Position numbers and translations under genes: made by a program. From Paenibacillus paridis (lineage in GTDB: Bacteria; Bacillota; Bacilli; Paenibacillales; Paenibacillaceae), in assembly GCF_006345825.1 (NCBI RefSeq), contig NZ_VCIX01000078.1, positions 1-64,000 of the forward strand: a stretch of 64,000 nucleotides of DNA, written 5' to 3'. This document shows, piece by piece, positions 35,432 through 44,748 of the stretch. Position 1 is the stretch's first letter. The number at the start of each line of letters is the position of its first letter. The notes beneath the pieces are model-generated. The model was not told where the DNA came from, did not search any database, and saw nothing but the letters and a program-made list of their open reading frames with translations.

Positions 35432-36442
35432 TTATGAAGCAAGCAATTTAAGCAGCTCATCCATCTTCTTGTAGTTGGAAGTTATTGCACCGGTCTGCCA
35501 ATAAGATCTCTCTACCGGATAGATATGCCCCTGTTTCACCGCTTCCAGCGACTTCCAGATTGGGCTATCCAGCATTTCCTTCAAGGCCGCGGTATTCCCT
35601 TCATCGTCCCACGTACCATTAGAAGGAAGCAAAATAATGTGGTCCGCATCCAGCTCCGGAAGCGCCTCCTGCGAAAGCACCATATTTCCTTCCGTCATGG
35701 CTTCTGCATATGCTGGAGCCTTTAGTCCAAGATCTTGATAAAGAAGCTGGCCTACAAAAATATTTTTTGCTCCAAAAATATTAATCGATTGATCCGCTAC
35801 ATTCATTCGAAGAACGACAATTTTCTCGTCTCCCACAGCTACTCCCAGCTTAGACTTAACCTCACTGATTCGGTTATCGTAATCACTGAGCACCTTTTCG
35901 GCTTTTTCTGGTATGCCCATTAGATCAGCAATGACCGATAGCGTTTGGCGCGTATCTGCCAGCACCTCATCTGAAAGGCGATAGGTAGGCGCAATCTTCG
36001 AATACTTTTCATATTGCGCCTCATCAATCCCTCCAACCTCAATGATCAAATCCGGCTCAGCTACCACCAAAGCTTCAATGCTTCCCGTTACATCGAATAA
36101 TGGAGCCTCAAGCTGCAAATAATCCTGCTTGCCCCACATCGGATTGTAATATTGAACGACTGGCGTCACACCAAGTGCAACCAAATAATCCTCCCGATAC
36201 AGAGCCGTTACTCGCTTCGGGTTAGTCGGAATCTCCAGTTCGCCAAAAGCATCCTTAACGATTCGAGTAGCCGCAGTGGATTCATTCTCTGCCTTATTCG
36301 CTGCACCGCTGCTCTCTTCCGTTGGCGGCTGTGTTGTTGCGCTTTCGCTTGTATTGTCATTACCCGCTCCGCAGCCTGATAGCACGATTGCTGCGGCAAA
36401 AACAGTCATCCACCCTTTTTTCAAATAACCTGTCCAAGCCAT
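35432..36442 (-). CDS. Iron-siderophore-binding lipoprotein (FeuA/YfiY-like)
   Basis: About 336 residues. The signal peptide has lipobox VLSGC (Cys24 from ATG 36442), then a Ser/Thr/Asn-rich linker and a FecB-type fold (RVTALYREDYLVALGV, EPDLIIEVGGI). AGGAG lies 11 bp before ATG 36442; the upstream GTG 36454 overlaps that site and is less likely. Overlapping Fur boxes lie upstream (36479-36503). No FecCD permease or ATPase gene is in the window, so the protein must work with a transporter encoded elsewhere. Confidence 0.9.
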   Translation of the reverse strand: MAWTGYLKKGWMTVFAAAIVLSGCGAGNDNTSESATTQPPTEESSGAANKAENESTAATRIVKDAFGELEIPTNPKRVTALYREDYLVALGVTPVVQYYNPMWGKQDYLQLEAPLFDVTGSIEALVVAEPDLIIEVGGIDEAQYEKYSKIAPTYRLSDEVLADTRQTLSVIADLMGIPEKAEKVLSDYDNRISEVKSKLGVAVGDEKIVVLRMNVADQSINIFGAKNIFVGQLLYQDLGLKAPAYAEAMTEGNMVLSQEALPELDADHIILLPSNGTWDDEGNTAALKEMLDSPIWKSLEAVKQGHIYPVERSYWQTGAITSNYKKMDELLKLLAS

Positions 36443-36478
36443 TCCCCTATCCACTCCTATAACTTTTTCGTCACTTCA

Positions 36479-36503
36479 AATAATGATTATCATTCTCATT
36501 ATC
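36479..36503 (-). promoter_or_regulatory. Overlapping Fur boxes of the lipoprotein gene
   Basis: AATAATGATTATCATTCTC (36479-36497) matches 17 of 19 positions of the Fur box, and a second register continues to ATTATC at 36503. Such extended arrays bind two Fur dimers. Confidence 0.85.
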
Positions 36504-36711
36504 AATGCCATGATTGTAACCGATCTTCACTCCCGCGCTCAATGCACATTCTCGACAATACGGTTTATACAAATTCGTCTATGGCGCTTGCCTGGCGGAA
36601 TCATGCTAAATTGGCTCCAATTTAGTATACAAAAAGGACCCCTACGCCAAACCCTTTTTTCAAAGTGTCCAGTGTATGGGGTACCCGTTTAATATCAAAT
36701 GCAACTACTAC

Positions 36712-37512
36712 CTAATCCAGATAATTATAGTATTCTAAAATATCCGCAATCGTTTGTTTCTGCTCTTTAGTCAGCGTGTAATCCGTCGATTTGTTGGAAA
36801 TGTCCTCAAACCTAATAATGACTTCTTCTGTACTAGGAATAACCGTACTTAATAGGTTTTCATTTTTCTTATTCACATCAAGATCAATAAGCTCTGTCAT
36901 TCCGGAACCAAGAATGTCAACATTATTTAATTTGTTCATAGGATTGAATTTGAGCTCTTCTAGCACTTCCCCAGCCCTTACTTTTATGCCCGTAAAGACA
37001 AATAATGCTTTGGAGGCCGGCTCCTGGTACCCTACCCGAAGCACCATATATTTATTAGAATCTTTGACGCCGATATAAGGGTAGAACACTAATCCTTTTG
37101 AAACGCCTTCTTTAGGCGAAATAAAGGTAATATTCTCTACCTTATCGTCTTTAATCTCAAACATAGCCTCAAGCTCAGCTTTACGATTGTCAATTTTAGT
37201 CTTTATTTCTGTTTTGAGCTTCGTATATTCTTCCTTGCTCTCCACTTTTATTGCTTTATCAATAGCAATATTAGCATCGATGTAGCTACCTTTTTTGAAC
37301 AACTCTTGAGCCTCAGCATACAAATCTTCTTGGTCTTGAGACTTACTAGATCCTGATCCTTGTGTGCTAGTTGTGCTGGAGCCATTATCGGAATCTGTAG
37401 TCGTATCACCAAATATCGATCCAAGAACCCCAATTACAATAACAATTGCTATGAATATACCAACAACGATGAGCAAGATTTTAAGGCATCCCGGCCTTTT
37501 TTTCGCTTCCAC
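36712..37512 (-). CDS. Single-pass membrane protein with coiled region, unknown function
   Basis: 266 residues. One membrane helix (about 9-35, ILLIVVGIFIAIVIVIGVLG), a Ser/Thr/Gly/Asp-rich linker (about 36-60), a helical segment with a TPR-like look (YAEAQELFKKGSYIDANIAIDKAIK, 65-90), then a beta-rich extracellular domain. It starts at GTG 37512 with only a modest upstream site. No family recognised. Its base composition is more AT-rich than its neighbours. It lies alone between the iron cluster and the PadR unit. Confidence 0.7.
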   Translation of the reverse strand: MEAKKRPGCLKILLIVVGIFIAIVIVIGVLGSIFGDTTTDSDNGSSTTSTQGSGSSKSQDQEDLYAEAQELFKKGSYIDANIAIDKAIKVESKEEYTKLKTEIKTKIDNRKAELEAMFEIKDDKVENITFISPKEGVSKGLVFYPYIGVKDSNKYMVLRVGYQEPASKALFVFTGIKVRAGEVLEELKFNPMNKLNNVDILGSGMTELIDLDVNKKNENLLSTVIPSTEEVIIRFEDISNKSTDYTLTKEQKQTIADILEYYNYLD

Positions 37513-37700
37513 TTCCCAATTAATCCCCCTTAAGGCTTATTCATTGGTTATATAGTAGCATCCTGCCATCCCAGTATCAACCATTTTTATATAATATTTT
37601 AATATTTTTTGTAAAAATAAGTCGAAAACTATCAAATGCTCTAAAATGGAAAATAGTATTCAATAAGTGAAAATAATCAAGCGCCTCTAAATGAACAAAT

Positions 37701-38255
37701 CTAGTTATTAAGCTTTTTTATTTTACTTCCCATCTTCACATAACCATAACCAAGAAGAGCAAATATAAGGAAATAAATAACCGAGACCGGAATCATGATT
37801 GCCCAAAGCGCGTTCTTGAAATGAGACAGCAAATTCGACATATTCGCTATTAAAATAACTGCATTCACGAGCAGCATTAAACCCATGACCCGCTGAATGT
37901 TTTTGTAAATCGTCGTAAGGGATTCGACATCCGTATATAATTTCGGCTGTTCGCCCGGCTGCCATTCCCTGCGGAAATAGTGCCACAGCGCGCCAAAGGA
38001 GGTTACATACTCCCAGCCGGCGTCTTGATATAAAGCAATATATTCCGCCAGCTTCCCATCCTTCTTCGTAAGTCCGGACTGATGATCCAAGCCGTACGTA
38101 TACCGAACGGACTTATCCCTCACGAAGCTGCTATTAAAAAAACCAGCTTTCTTAAAATGCAGCCCTTGGCTGGACATCTCGTTTAGCCATTGCTCCTCCT
38201 TCTCGTAGTCCCAGCTCATCGTTAATCTGAATTTTTTCTCCAAACGTTCTCCCAT
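37701..38255 (-). CDS. DUF2812 membrane protein, partner of PadR
   Basis: About 184 residues. The N-terminal soluble DUF2812 region has WDYEKEEQWLNEMSSQGLHFKKAG and DAGWEYVTSFGALWHYFR. Two membrane helices follow near 120-140 and 150-170. AAGGAG lies 8 bp before ATG 38255; the in-frame GTG at 38264 is too close to that site. It follows PadR by 5 bp. PadR-DUF2812 pairs are widespread in Firmicutes. The function is unknown, but envelope-stress or antibiotic response is often suspected. Confidence 0.85.
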   Translation of the reverse strand: MGERLEKKFRLTMSWDYEKEEQWLNEMSSQGLHFKKAGFFNSSFVRDKSVRYTYGLDHQSGLTKKDGKLAEYIALYQDAGWEYVTSFGALWHYFRREWQPGEQPKLYTDVESLTTIYKNIQRVMGLMLLVNAVILIANMSNLLSHFKNALWAIMIPVSVIYFLIFALLGYGYVKMGSKIKKLNN

Positions 38256-38260
38256 ACCGC

Positions 38261-38590
38261 TCACTCCTTCCCCGTAATCAAAGCATTCCGACCTGCCTGC
38301 AATAGCTCCTCAAGCCGTTCAATTTCAGCCGCAACCACCGCTTTCCCATTTGGGGTAATCGCGTACATCTTACGGCGGGTATCCGCTCCTTCCGGAACGG
38401 GATGGTGATCGATAAGCCCTTTATTAAGCAGCGTATTTAGAGCCGTATATAGCGTGCCTGCTCCGATCTTGACCCTCCCCTTGCTCAGCTTCTCGGTATC
38501 CTGCATAATTCCGTACCCATGGGCGGGCTCCACATACAAAGCAATTAAAATATAGAAAAAAGCTTCCGTCAGCGGCAGCATCTCTTTCAT
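38261..38590 (-). CDS. PadR-family transcriptional repressor
   Basis: 109 residues from ATG 38590 (MKEMLPLTEAFFYILIAL), preceded by AGGAGGAG. The PadR winged helix (HGYGIMQ, KIGAGTLYTALNTLLNKGLI, RRKMYAITPNGK) and a short dimerisation helix are complete. The gene is first of two with DUF2812. Its own promoter carries palindromes (38627-38669), so autorepression is likely. Confidence 0.92.
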   Translation of the reverse strand: MKEMLPLTEAFFYILIALYVEPAHGYGIMQDTEKLSKGRVKIGAGTLYTALNTLLNKGLIDHHPVPEGADTRRKMYAITPNGKAVVAAEIERLEELLQAGRNALITGKE

Positions 38591-38626
38591 CTCGGCTCTC
38601 CTCCTCATCTACATCGACAGTCACTA

Positions 38627-38669
38627 TATCGTATAACGATACAATAATACATGATGTATCGAATGTCAA
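38627..38669 (-). promoter_or_regulatory. PadR promoter and operator
   Basis: On the minus strand, TTGACA (38669-38664), 17 bp, TATTGT (38646-38641). TATCGT-ATA-ACGATA (38627-38641) is a perfect palindrome at the start site, and CGATACA/TGTATCG spans the spacer. The rest of the gap up to the LysM gene (38670-38989) shows no gene or clear structure. Confidence 0.7.
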
Positions 38670-38989
38670 TATAGTTTAGCGGAATTATCGTTTCTACTTG
38701 CAGAAAGTAATTCTCATATTTTATGAGAGTTTTCCCATGTACAGTTTTTGTTAAGAGAGATAGTGTAATATAAACATCATTACAGGATATTTCCAATTCT
38801 AACGCTGTATAGTGCACCAAACTGCATGCAAAAGGCTAATTTGAGAGCCACTCAGACAACACTTGAACATGCGAGTTACATAGGGAGCATTTTGATTCTG
38901 GCTGAAATGGCTGATTAGGCCCATTCCACAGGTTTCGACAAGTCGGATAGAATAGAAATAAGTTGAGGAACAAGGGAGAAGATTACGCT

Positions 38990-40072
38990 TTGGATAACAA
39001 AACTACACGCAGAAACACCCGTACCAAGAGCAGCTTGTCATCATTTAAGAAAGCAACATTGTCACTTTATTTGGCCGTCGTCATCATTCTCGTAGCCGTC
39101 TGCGGAGTACTCTACAGCAAATATACGAGTTTGGTCGACACCAATCTCCAATCAGCGACTGCTGAGCATTCCGACTCCAATAATCAATCCGGCAGCAGCA
39201 ACTCCCCTAACTCTGATTCGGGGAATAGCGGGCTTAATGGAAATGAACCAGTTACGGATGAGCCCATTCCGGCGGGCACGGTCGATGCAGAGGAGACGCA
39301 AGAACCTGCTGAAGACGTCGAGAAGAACACGAATAATCCCGAGCCAGTAGCCACGGAAAAGCCGGTCAAGATCAAGGACGAGGCTAAGCCAACCGTTCCA
39401 GCACAAACGGAGAAACCAAGTCAAGGCCAGAAAGATAACGACAATAAACCAACAGACGAAAGCCCCGCTGTAAAGCTGCCTACGACATACGTGGTACAGA
39501 AGGGCGATACCTTGAGCACGATATCAGAAAAATTTTATCAAACCAAGGACCATTATGCGCTGCTTGCCGAGCATAACCATATTATGTTTATCAATGATAT
39601 GAAAGCCGGCGATACGCTAACCATACCTGCATTGTCTTCAGGGACTGGCACATCAGGCAGCAAGCCGCAGGAAACCAAAGATTATTCCAAGATTACTTTG
39701 CCAGCCACCTATCTAATTCAAGCAGGAGATACCCTCTCCGGTGTTTCTAGAATGTTTTACAAATCAGCAGAATATGTAGATTACATTGCAGATGAAAACA
39801 AGCTGGACAAAAACAAAGGGCTAAAGGCTGGCACCAACCTTGTCATCCCTTCTCTTAAGAACTATAAGCCGGATGAATCCATCGGCTCTGGAGACGATTC
39901 GGCAGAATTTGAAGCAACAGAACATACTGTGCAAAAGGGCGAGACGCTCTACAGCATCTCCAAAATTTACTATGGCACGACCAAACACGCCATGTTTATT
40001 GCGGACTACAATCATATCGTCGATATTGATCAAGTAAAAGCAGGTACGGTACTGAAAATCCCTAAGCCGTAA
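38990..40072 (+). CDS. Membrane-anchored protein with three LysM domains
   Basis: About 360 residues. An Arg/Lys/Ser-rich cytoplasmic tail and one membrane helix (about 24-43, LYLAVVIILVAVCGVLY) are followed by a long acidic Pro/Ser/Glu linker (about 50-160). Three LysM modules follow: TYVVQKGDTLSTISEKFY, TYLIQAGDTLSGVSRMFY and EHTVQKGETLYSISKIYY. LysM binds peptidoglycan or chitin GlcNAc. TTG 38990 follows AAGGGAG by about 11 bp; TTG 38963 further upstream lacks a site. Likely a wall-associated structural or regulatory protein. Confidence 0.85.
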   Translation: MDNKTTRRNTRTKSSLSSFKKATLSLYLAVVIILVAVCGVLYSKYTSLVDTNLQSATAEHSDSNNQSGSSNSPNSDSGNSGLNGNEPVTDEPIPAGTVDAEETQEPAEDVEKNTNNPEPVATEKPVKIKDEAKPTVPAQTEKPSQGQKDNDNKPTDESPAVKLPTTYVVQKGDTLSTISEKFYQTKDHYALLAEHNHIMFINDMKAGDTLTIPALSSGTGTSGSKPQETKDYSKITLPATYLIQAGDTLSGVSRMFYKSAEYVDYIADENKLDKNKGLKAGTNLVIPSLKNYKPDESIGSGDDSAEFEATEHTVQKGETLYSISKIYYGTTKHAMFIADYNHIVDIDQVKAGTVLKIPKP

Positions 40073-40192
40073 TCTAGGCCCTGCAGGGCCGCTTTCTGCG
40101 TAAGCCCCATCAGTATTATAAATACGACTATTCCAGCCAAAACCATCTTGGCTCTACACGGCATTCTCAGGATGTTAGCTTGAGCTTTCACT

Positions 40193-40235
40193 GAAGAAGA
40201 AGTTCCGCAATCGCGGGGCTTCTTCTTCTTTTTTT
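40193..40235 (+). terminator. Rho-independent terminator of the LysM gene
   Basis: GAAGAAGAAG pairs with CTTCTTCTTC (40219-40228), with an inner CCGC/GCGG and a run of T residues to 40235. The 325-bp gap 40073-40400 contains this and the deo promoter only. Confidence 0.85.
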
Positions 40236-40304
40236 GGGCAGACTAGTTTTTGCGTCCCTCCATGCCCTCCAATTTCGTTTGGTGTCTGACAAAGCAATAT
40301 CGCC

Positions 40305-40359
40305 ATGAACAATTGTTCATTTTTAATTTTACATATGTTCATAAGCGTGTTATTATAAT
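40305..40359 (+). promoter_or_regulatory. deo operon promoter and DeoR-type operator
   Basis: ATGAACAATTGTTCAT (40305-40320) is a perfect 16-bp palindrome. A half site ATGTTCAT follows at 40335-40342, 22 bp (two helical turns) on. A -10 TATAAT lies at 40354-40359. This resembles a DeoR operator, but no deoR gene is in the window. Confidence 0.7.
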
Positions 40360-40400
40360 CTTGCATTTGAGGATTCGTATAAGGGGAAGGTGAACTGGCT

Positions 40401-41069
40401 ATGTTAAATTTGTCCGAAATGATTGATCATACGCTTTTGCGTGCTGATGCAACAAAAGCTGAGATTACAAAATTAACGGAAGAAGCGAAAAAATATCAAT
40501 TTGCTTCCGTTTGCGTTAACCCTACTTGGGTAGCTTACTCCGCTGAACAGCTGACCGGCAGTACGGTAAAGGTTTGCACCGTCATCGGCTTTCCACTCGG
40601 AGCATCGGCAACAGAAACAAAGGCTTTCGAAGCTAAGCAAGCTATTGCATGCGGTGCGACAGAGGTCGATATGGTCATTAATATAGGTGCCCTGAAAGAT
40701 GGCGATGACGAATTTGTAAAAAAAGATATTCAAGCCGTTGTCGAAGCAGCTGCAGGAAAAGCGATTGTCAAAGTCATTATCGAAACCTCGCTTCTTACGG
40801 ATGACGAGAAAATCCGCGCTTGCCAGATGTCCGTTCAAGCAGGTGCCGATTTCGTGAAAACCTCAACAGGCTTCTCTACAGGCGGAGCGACCGCAGAGGA
40901 CGTTGCTCTTATGCGCAAAACCGTTGGGGACAAGCTTGGAGTAAAAGCATCCGGCGGCATTCGCAATCTTGAAGATATGGAAAAAATGATTGCGGCAGGC
41001 GCGTCCAGAATTGGTGCCAGCTCAGGCGTGAAAATTATGGAAGGCGAGCAATCGACCTCTTCTTATTAA
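40401..41069 (+). CDS. deoC: Deoxyribose-phosphate aldolase
   Basis: A 222-residue class I aldolase that splits 2-deoxyribose 5-phosphate into glyceraldehyde 3-phosphate and acetaldehyde, the last step of deoxynucleoside catabolism. The Schiff-base lysine region [12 protein letters not shown], the FVKTSTGF motif and [10 protein letters not shown] are intact, and the length is normal. AAGGGGAAGG lies upstream of the ATG. It is the first gene of a six-gene nucleoside operon. Confidence 0.97.
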   Translation: MLNLSEMIDHTLLRADATKAEITKLTEEAKKYQFASVCVNPTWVAYSAEQLTGSTVKVCTVIGFPLGASATETKAFEAKQAIACGATEVDMVINIGALKDGDDEFVKKDIQAVVEAAAGKAIVKVIIETSLLTDDEKIRACQMSVQAGADFVKTSTGFSTGGATAEDVALMRKTVGDKLGVKASGGIRNLEDMEKMIAAGASRIGASSGVKIMEGEQSTSSY

Positions 41070-41082
41070 TATAAATAATGGC

Positions 41083-41102
41083 GCTGCTCCCCAAGGAGCA
41101 GC
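41083..41102 (+). other. Intercistronic hairpin between deoC and cdd
   Basis: GCTGCTCC-CCAA-GGAGCAGC is an 8-bp stem without a T run, in the 52-bp gap between the genes. It may be an RNA-processing or stability element rather than a terminator. Confidence 0.5.
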
Positions 41103-41121
41103 TTACAGGAGGCAAGGACGG

Positions 41122-41517
41122 ATGAAGGAACAGTTGATAAAAGAAGCGATTGAAGCACGTCAACACGCTCATATCCCCTATTCGCACTTTGCAGTAGGTG
41201 CGGCCATAATGACAGGCAGCAAACGGATATACCGCGGCTGTAACGTTGAGAACGCCTCGTTTGGACTCACGAACTGCGCGGAGCGTACAGCTATTTTCAA
41301 AGCGGTGTCCGAAGGCGACCGCGTGATCGAAGCGATTGCCGTAGCAGCGGATACCGAAGGCCCGATTTCCCCTTGCGGCGCATGTCGGCAGGTCATGGCA
41401 GAATTCTGTGATGAGAATACGAAAATTTATTTGACGAACCTGCATGGCGATACGGAAGAATGGACGATGGCACAGCTGCTTCCCGGTGCTTTTCTTGCCA
41501 CTGACATGAAAAAGTAA
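41122..41517 (+). CDS. cdd: Cytidine deaminase
   Basis: A 131-residue homotetrameric-type enzyme that converts cytidine and deoxycytidine to uridine and deoxyuridine. The zinc site is complete: FGLTNCAERTAIF (Cys and catalytic Glu) and PCGACRQVMAEF (two Cys). AGGAGG precedes the ATG. It feeds uridine and deoxyuridine to Pdp, encoded at the end of the same operon. Confidence 0.97.
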   Translation: MKEQLIKEAIEARQHAHIPYSHFAVGAAIMTGSKRIYRGCNVENASFGLTNCAERTAIFKAVSEGDRVIEAIAVAADTEGPISPCGACRQVMAEFCDENTKIYLTNLHGDTEEWTMAQLLPGAFLATDMKK

Positions 41518-41595
41518 ATGATAGTCCGATAGATTTGTAAGCGCTTTATAGCAATGCTATTCACGCACACTACTAACTTACTAGGAGAATCCACC

Positions 41596-42777
41596 ATGAG
41601 ATATTTACTCGCTATATTGGGTTTGCTTATCGTTCTTGGTCTTTCTTACGTCGCCAGCAATAATAGAAAGAACATCCGTTATAAACCATTGCTCATCATG
41701 GTTGTCTTGCAGGTCGTATTAGCCTTTACGTTACTAAATACTGCAGCAGGCGCGGTGTTGATCAAAGGTTTCTCCAGTATGTTCGAGAAGCTGCTCGGGT
41801 TCGCCCATACCGGAATTGAATTTGTATTTGGCGGCCTATTGAACGAAGGACAGTTCTCGTTCTTCCTAAGCGTTCTGCTGCCCATTGTATTTATTTCGGC
41901 GCTTATTGGCATTTTGCAGTATTTGAAGGTGCTGCCGTTCATCGTCAAATATATCGGGCTAGTCTTGAGCAAAATAAATGGAATGGGCAAGCTCGAATCC
42001 TATAATGCAGTAGCTTCTGCTATTTTGGGACAATCCGAAGTTTTCATTTCGGTCAAAAAACAGATCGGATTGCTGCCGAAGCAAAGGCTGTACACACTAT
42101 GCGCTTCTGCGATGTCGACAGTATCCATGTCGATTGTCGGCTCGTACATGCAAATCCTCGATCCTAAATATGTCGTAACCGCGCTGGTCCTTAACCTTTT
42201 CGGAGGGTTCATTATCGCTTCCATCCTCAATCCATATAAAGTAGCGGAGGAAGACGATATCTTGCAGGTGCAGGAAGAAGAAAAGCAGACATTCTTCGAA
42301 GTGCTGGGCGAATACATTATCGATGGTTTCAAGGTAGCGATTATCGTTGCAGCCATGCTGATTGGTTTCATCGCCTTGATTGCGCTCGTAAATGGGCTCT
42401 TCAGCGGAATCTTCGGCATTTCGTTCCAGCAAATTCTCGGGTATATCTTCGCTCCTTTCGCTTTTATTATGGGGGTTCCTTGGAAGGATGCCGTCGATGC
42501 AGGGAGCATTATGGCAACAAAAATGGTATCCAACGAGTTCGTCGCCATGCTGGAGCTAGAAAACTATCCGAATCTCTCCGCTCGCGCGGTAGGCATTGTG
42601 TCCGTATTCTTGGTTTCTTTCGCCAACTTCTCCTCTATCGGCATTATTTCCGGGGCCGTGAAAGGGCTGCATGAGAAGCAAGGCAATGTGGTAGCCCGCT
42701 TCGGGATGAAGCTGCTGTACGGAGCCACGCTGGTCAGCGTTTTGTCTGCCATTATCGCTGGATTGTTTATTAATTAA
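41596..42777 (+). CDS. nupC: Concentrative nucleoside transporter (CNT family)
   Basis: A 393-residue membrane transporter that imports nucleosides with H+ or Na+. The start is ATG 41596 ([14 protein letters not shown]), preceded by TAGGAG; 14 open codons upstream lack a site. Motifs include [14 protein letters not shown] and [11 protein letters not shown], and there are about 8-10 hydrophobic segments with the conserved C-terminal SNEFVAML and FANFSSIGI. It supplies substrates to the phosphorylases of the operon. Confidence 0.95.
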   Translation: MRYLLAILGLLIVLGLSYVASNNRKNIRYKPLLIMVVLQVVLAFTLLNTAAGAVLIKGFSSMFEKLLGFAHTGIEFVFGGLLNEGQFSFFLSVLLPIVFISALIGILQYLKVLPFIVKYIGLVLSKINGMGKLESYNAVASAILGQSEVFISVKKQIGLLPKQRLYTLCASAMSTVSMSIVGSYMQILDPKYVVTALVLNLFGGFIIASILNPYKVAEEDDILQVQEEEKQTFFEVLGEYIIDGFKVAIIVAAMLIGFIALIALVNGLFSGIFGISFQQILGYIFAPFAFIMGVPWKDAVDAGSIMATKMVSNEFVAMLELENYPNLSARAVGIVSVFLVSFANFSSIGIISGAVKGLHEKQGNVVARFGMKLLYGATLVSVLSAIIAGLFIN

Positions 42778-42796
42778 AGAGAGGAGCATAACCCTG

Positions 42797-43978
42797 TTGA
42801 AAGCATTTCAAAGAATTCATTTGATTGTGATGGACTCCGTAGGCATTGGCCAGTCGCCTGATGCAGCCAGCTTCGGAGATGACAATGTGGATACGCTTGG
42901 CCATATTGCGGAAGCACGCGGAGGCCTGAAGATGCCGAATATGGCCGTGCTCGGATTATCCAATATTAAGGAAATACGCGGAGTGCCTGTCGCCGAGAAG
43001 CCCCTTGCCTATTATACGAAGATGCAGGAGGCATCGAGCGGCAAAGACACGATGACTGGCCATTGGGAAATCATGGGGCTTCATATTGCCGTTCCGTTTC
43101 GCGTATTTCCGGACGGATTTCCAAGCGAATTAATCGCAAGGATTGAAGCCAAAACCGGTCGCAAGGTGATTGGCAACAAGCCCGCCAGCGGAACCGAGAT
43201 TCTGGACGAGCTGGGCGAAGAGCATATGCGGTCAGGCGCATTGATCGTTTACACCTCTGCCGATTCCGTCCTCCAAATTGCGGCTCACGAAGATATGGTT
43301 CCACTGCAGGAGCTATATGCTATTTGTGAGTATTGCAGGGAAATCACCTTGGAGGATCCCTATATGCTTGGACGAATTATCGCCCGTCCCTTCATTGGTA
43401 CACCGGGGGATTTCAAACGGACATCCAACCGCCATGATTATGCATTGAAACCATTTGCCCGTACGGTTATGAATGAGCTGCAGGACGGCGGCTATGAGGT
43501 CATCGCTCTCGGAAAAATTTCCGATATTTATGACGGCGAAGGCGTTACGCAGACGGTACGCACCCAATCCAACGCTGACGGCATGGATCAAATGATCAAA
43601 ATCATGGATGAATCCTTTACAGGCCTTAGCTTCCTCAACCTGGTTGATTTCGACGCACTCTACGGTCATCGCCGCGATCCTGAAGGGTACGGGCAAGCGT
43701 TAGAGGAATACGATGCCCGGTTGCCAGAGGTATTTGCCAAAATGACCGAGCAGGACCTGCTGTTGATTACGGCGGATCATGGCAATGACCCTACTTATCA
43801 TGGCACGGACCATACCCGTGAATATGTGCCTTTGTTAGCTTACTCGCCGCGCTTCGAACAAGGCGGACATGCCCTGCCCATCAGGAACACCTTCGCGGAT
43901 ATCGGGGCAACGATTGCGGACAATTTCAAAGTGGCAAAGCCTGCCCACGGCATCAGCTTTTTATCAGATTTAAAATAA
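42797..43978 (+). CDS. deoB: Phosphopentomutase
   Basis: A 393-residue metalloenzyme of the alkaline-phosphatase superfamily that interconverts (deoxy)ribose 1-phosphate and 5-phosphate. Metal sites [13 protein letters not shown] and [22 protein letters not shown], and the phosphorylated Thr region [13 protein letters not shown], are intact. It starts at TTG 42797, preceded by GAGGAG, and begins 19 bp after nupC. Confidence 0.97.
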   Translation: MKAFQRIHLIVMDSVGIGQSPDAASFGDDNVDTLGHIAEARGGLKMPNMAVLGLSNIKEIRGVPVAEKPLAYYTKMQEASSGKDTMTGHWEIMGLHIAVPFRVFPDGFPSELIARIEAKTGRKVIGNKPASGTEILDELGEEHMRSGALIVYTSADSVLQIAAHEDMVPLQELYAICEYCREITLEDPYMLGRIIARPFIGTPGDFKRTSNRHDYALKPFARTVMNELQDGGYEVIALGKISDIYDGEGVTQTVRTQSNADGMDQMIKIMDESFTGLSFLNLVDFDALYGHRRDPEGYGQALEEYDARLPEVFAKMTEQDLLLITADHGNDPTYHGTDHTREYVPLLAYSPRFEQGGHALPIRNTFADIGATIADNFKVAKPAHGISFLSDLK

Positions 43979-43999
43979 TGTACCCGAAGGAGAATGTTT

Positions 44000-44707
44000 A
44001 TGAGTATTCATATTGGTGCCGAACAAGGCCAAATTGCAGATACGATATTATTGCCGGGCGACCCGCTGAGAGCCCAGTATATTGCGGAAACCTATTTGGA
44101 GAATGCCATCTGTTATAACCAGGTCAGGGGCATGCTCGGTTTTACGGGTACTTATCAAGGTAAACGCATTTCCGTTCAAGGCACAGGAATGGGCGTCCCC
44201 TCCATCAGCATCTATGTCAATGAACTCATTCGTGATTATGGCGTAAAAAATCTTGTGCGCGTAGGCACCTGCGGGGCTATGCAGAACAGCGTGAACGTTC
44301 GCGAGGTTATATTAGCGCAAGCGGCTTGTACGGATTCCAGCGTCAACCGCCATGTATTTGGCGGGTATGATTATTCGCCAATAGGCAGCTTCCACTTGCT
44401 TAAGGCAGCTTATGAGCGCGGCATAGCGAAAGGCTTAAAGCTCCATGTCGGCAATATTTTTTGCTCCGATTCCTTTTACCGGGATGACAAAGAGATCGTA
44501 CAGAAACTGATGGATTACGGTGTGTTGGGCGTGGAAATGGAAACAACGGCGCTATACACGCTAGCTGCCAAATATGGGGTGAATGCCTTAACCATATTAA
44601 CGGTAAGCGACCACCTCTTGACGGGAGAAGAAACGACAGCGGCTGAGCGGCAAAGCACCTTCAACGATATGATGGAAGTCGCTCTCGAAACCGTGATTTC
44701 CCTTTAA
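44000..44707 (+). CDS. deoD: Purine nucleoside phosphorylase (DeoD type)
   Basis: A 235-residue enzyme that phosphorolyses purine (deoxy)nucleosides to base plus (deoxy)ribose 1-phosphate. Motifs [30 protein letters not shown] and the catalytic Asp in [10 protein letters not shown] are present. ATG 44000 is used, with AAGGAG 8 bp upstream; the in-frame ATG 43994 is too close to that site. Confidence 0.96.
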   Translation: MSIHIGAEQGQIADTILLPGDPLRAQYIAETYLENAICYNQVRGMLGFTGTYQGKRISVQGTGMGVPSISIYVNELIRDYGVKNLVRVGTCGAMQNSVNVREVILAQAACTDSSVNRHVFGGYDYSPIGSFHLLKAAYERGIAKGLKLHVGNIFCSDSFYRDDKEIVQKLMDYGVLGVEMETTALYTLAAKYGVNALTILTVSDHLLTGEETTAAERQSTFNDMMEVALETVISL

Positions 44708-44748
44708 TTTATTTCTAATCAAACCTAAGATGCGAGGAGACACACAAA

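Noticed and set aside
36600..36711. Terminator after the single-pass membrane protein gene
   Set aside because: Only short, interrupted pairing is visible and the polarity is unclear.
42000..42548. 182-codon minus-strand frame
   Set aside because: It is antisense to nupC; composition reflects the opposite strand.
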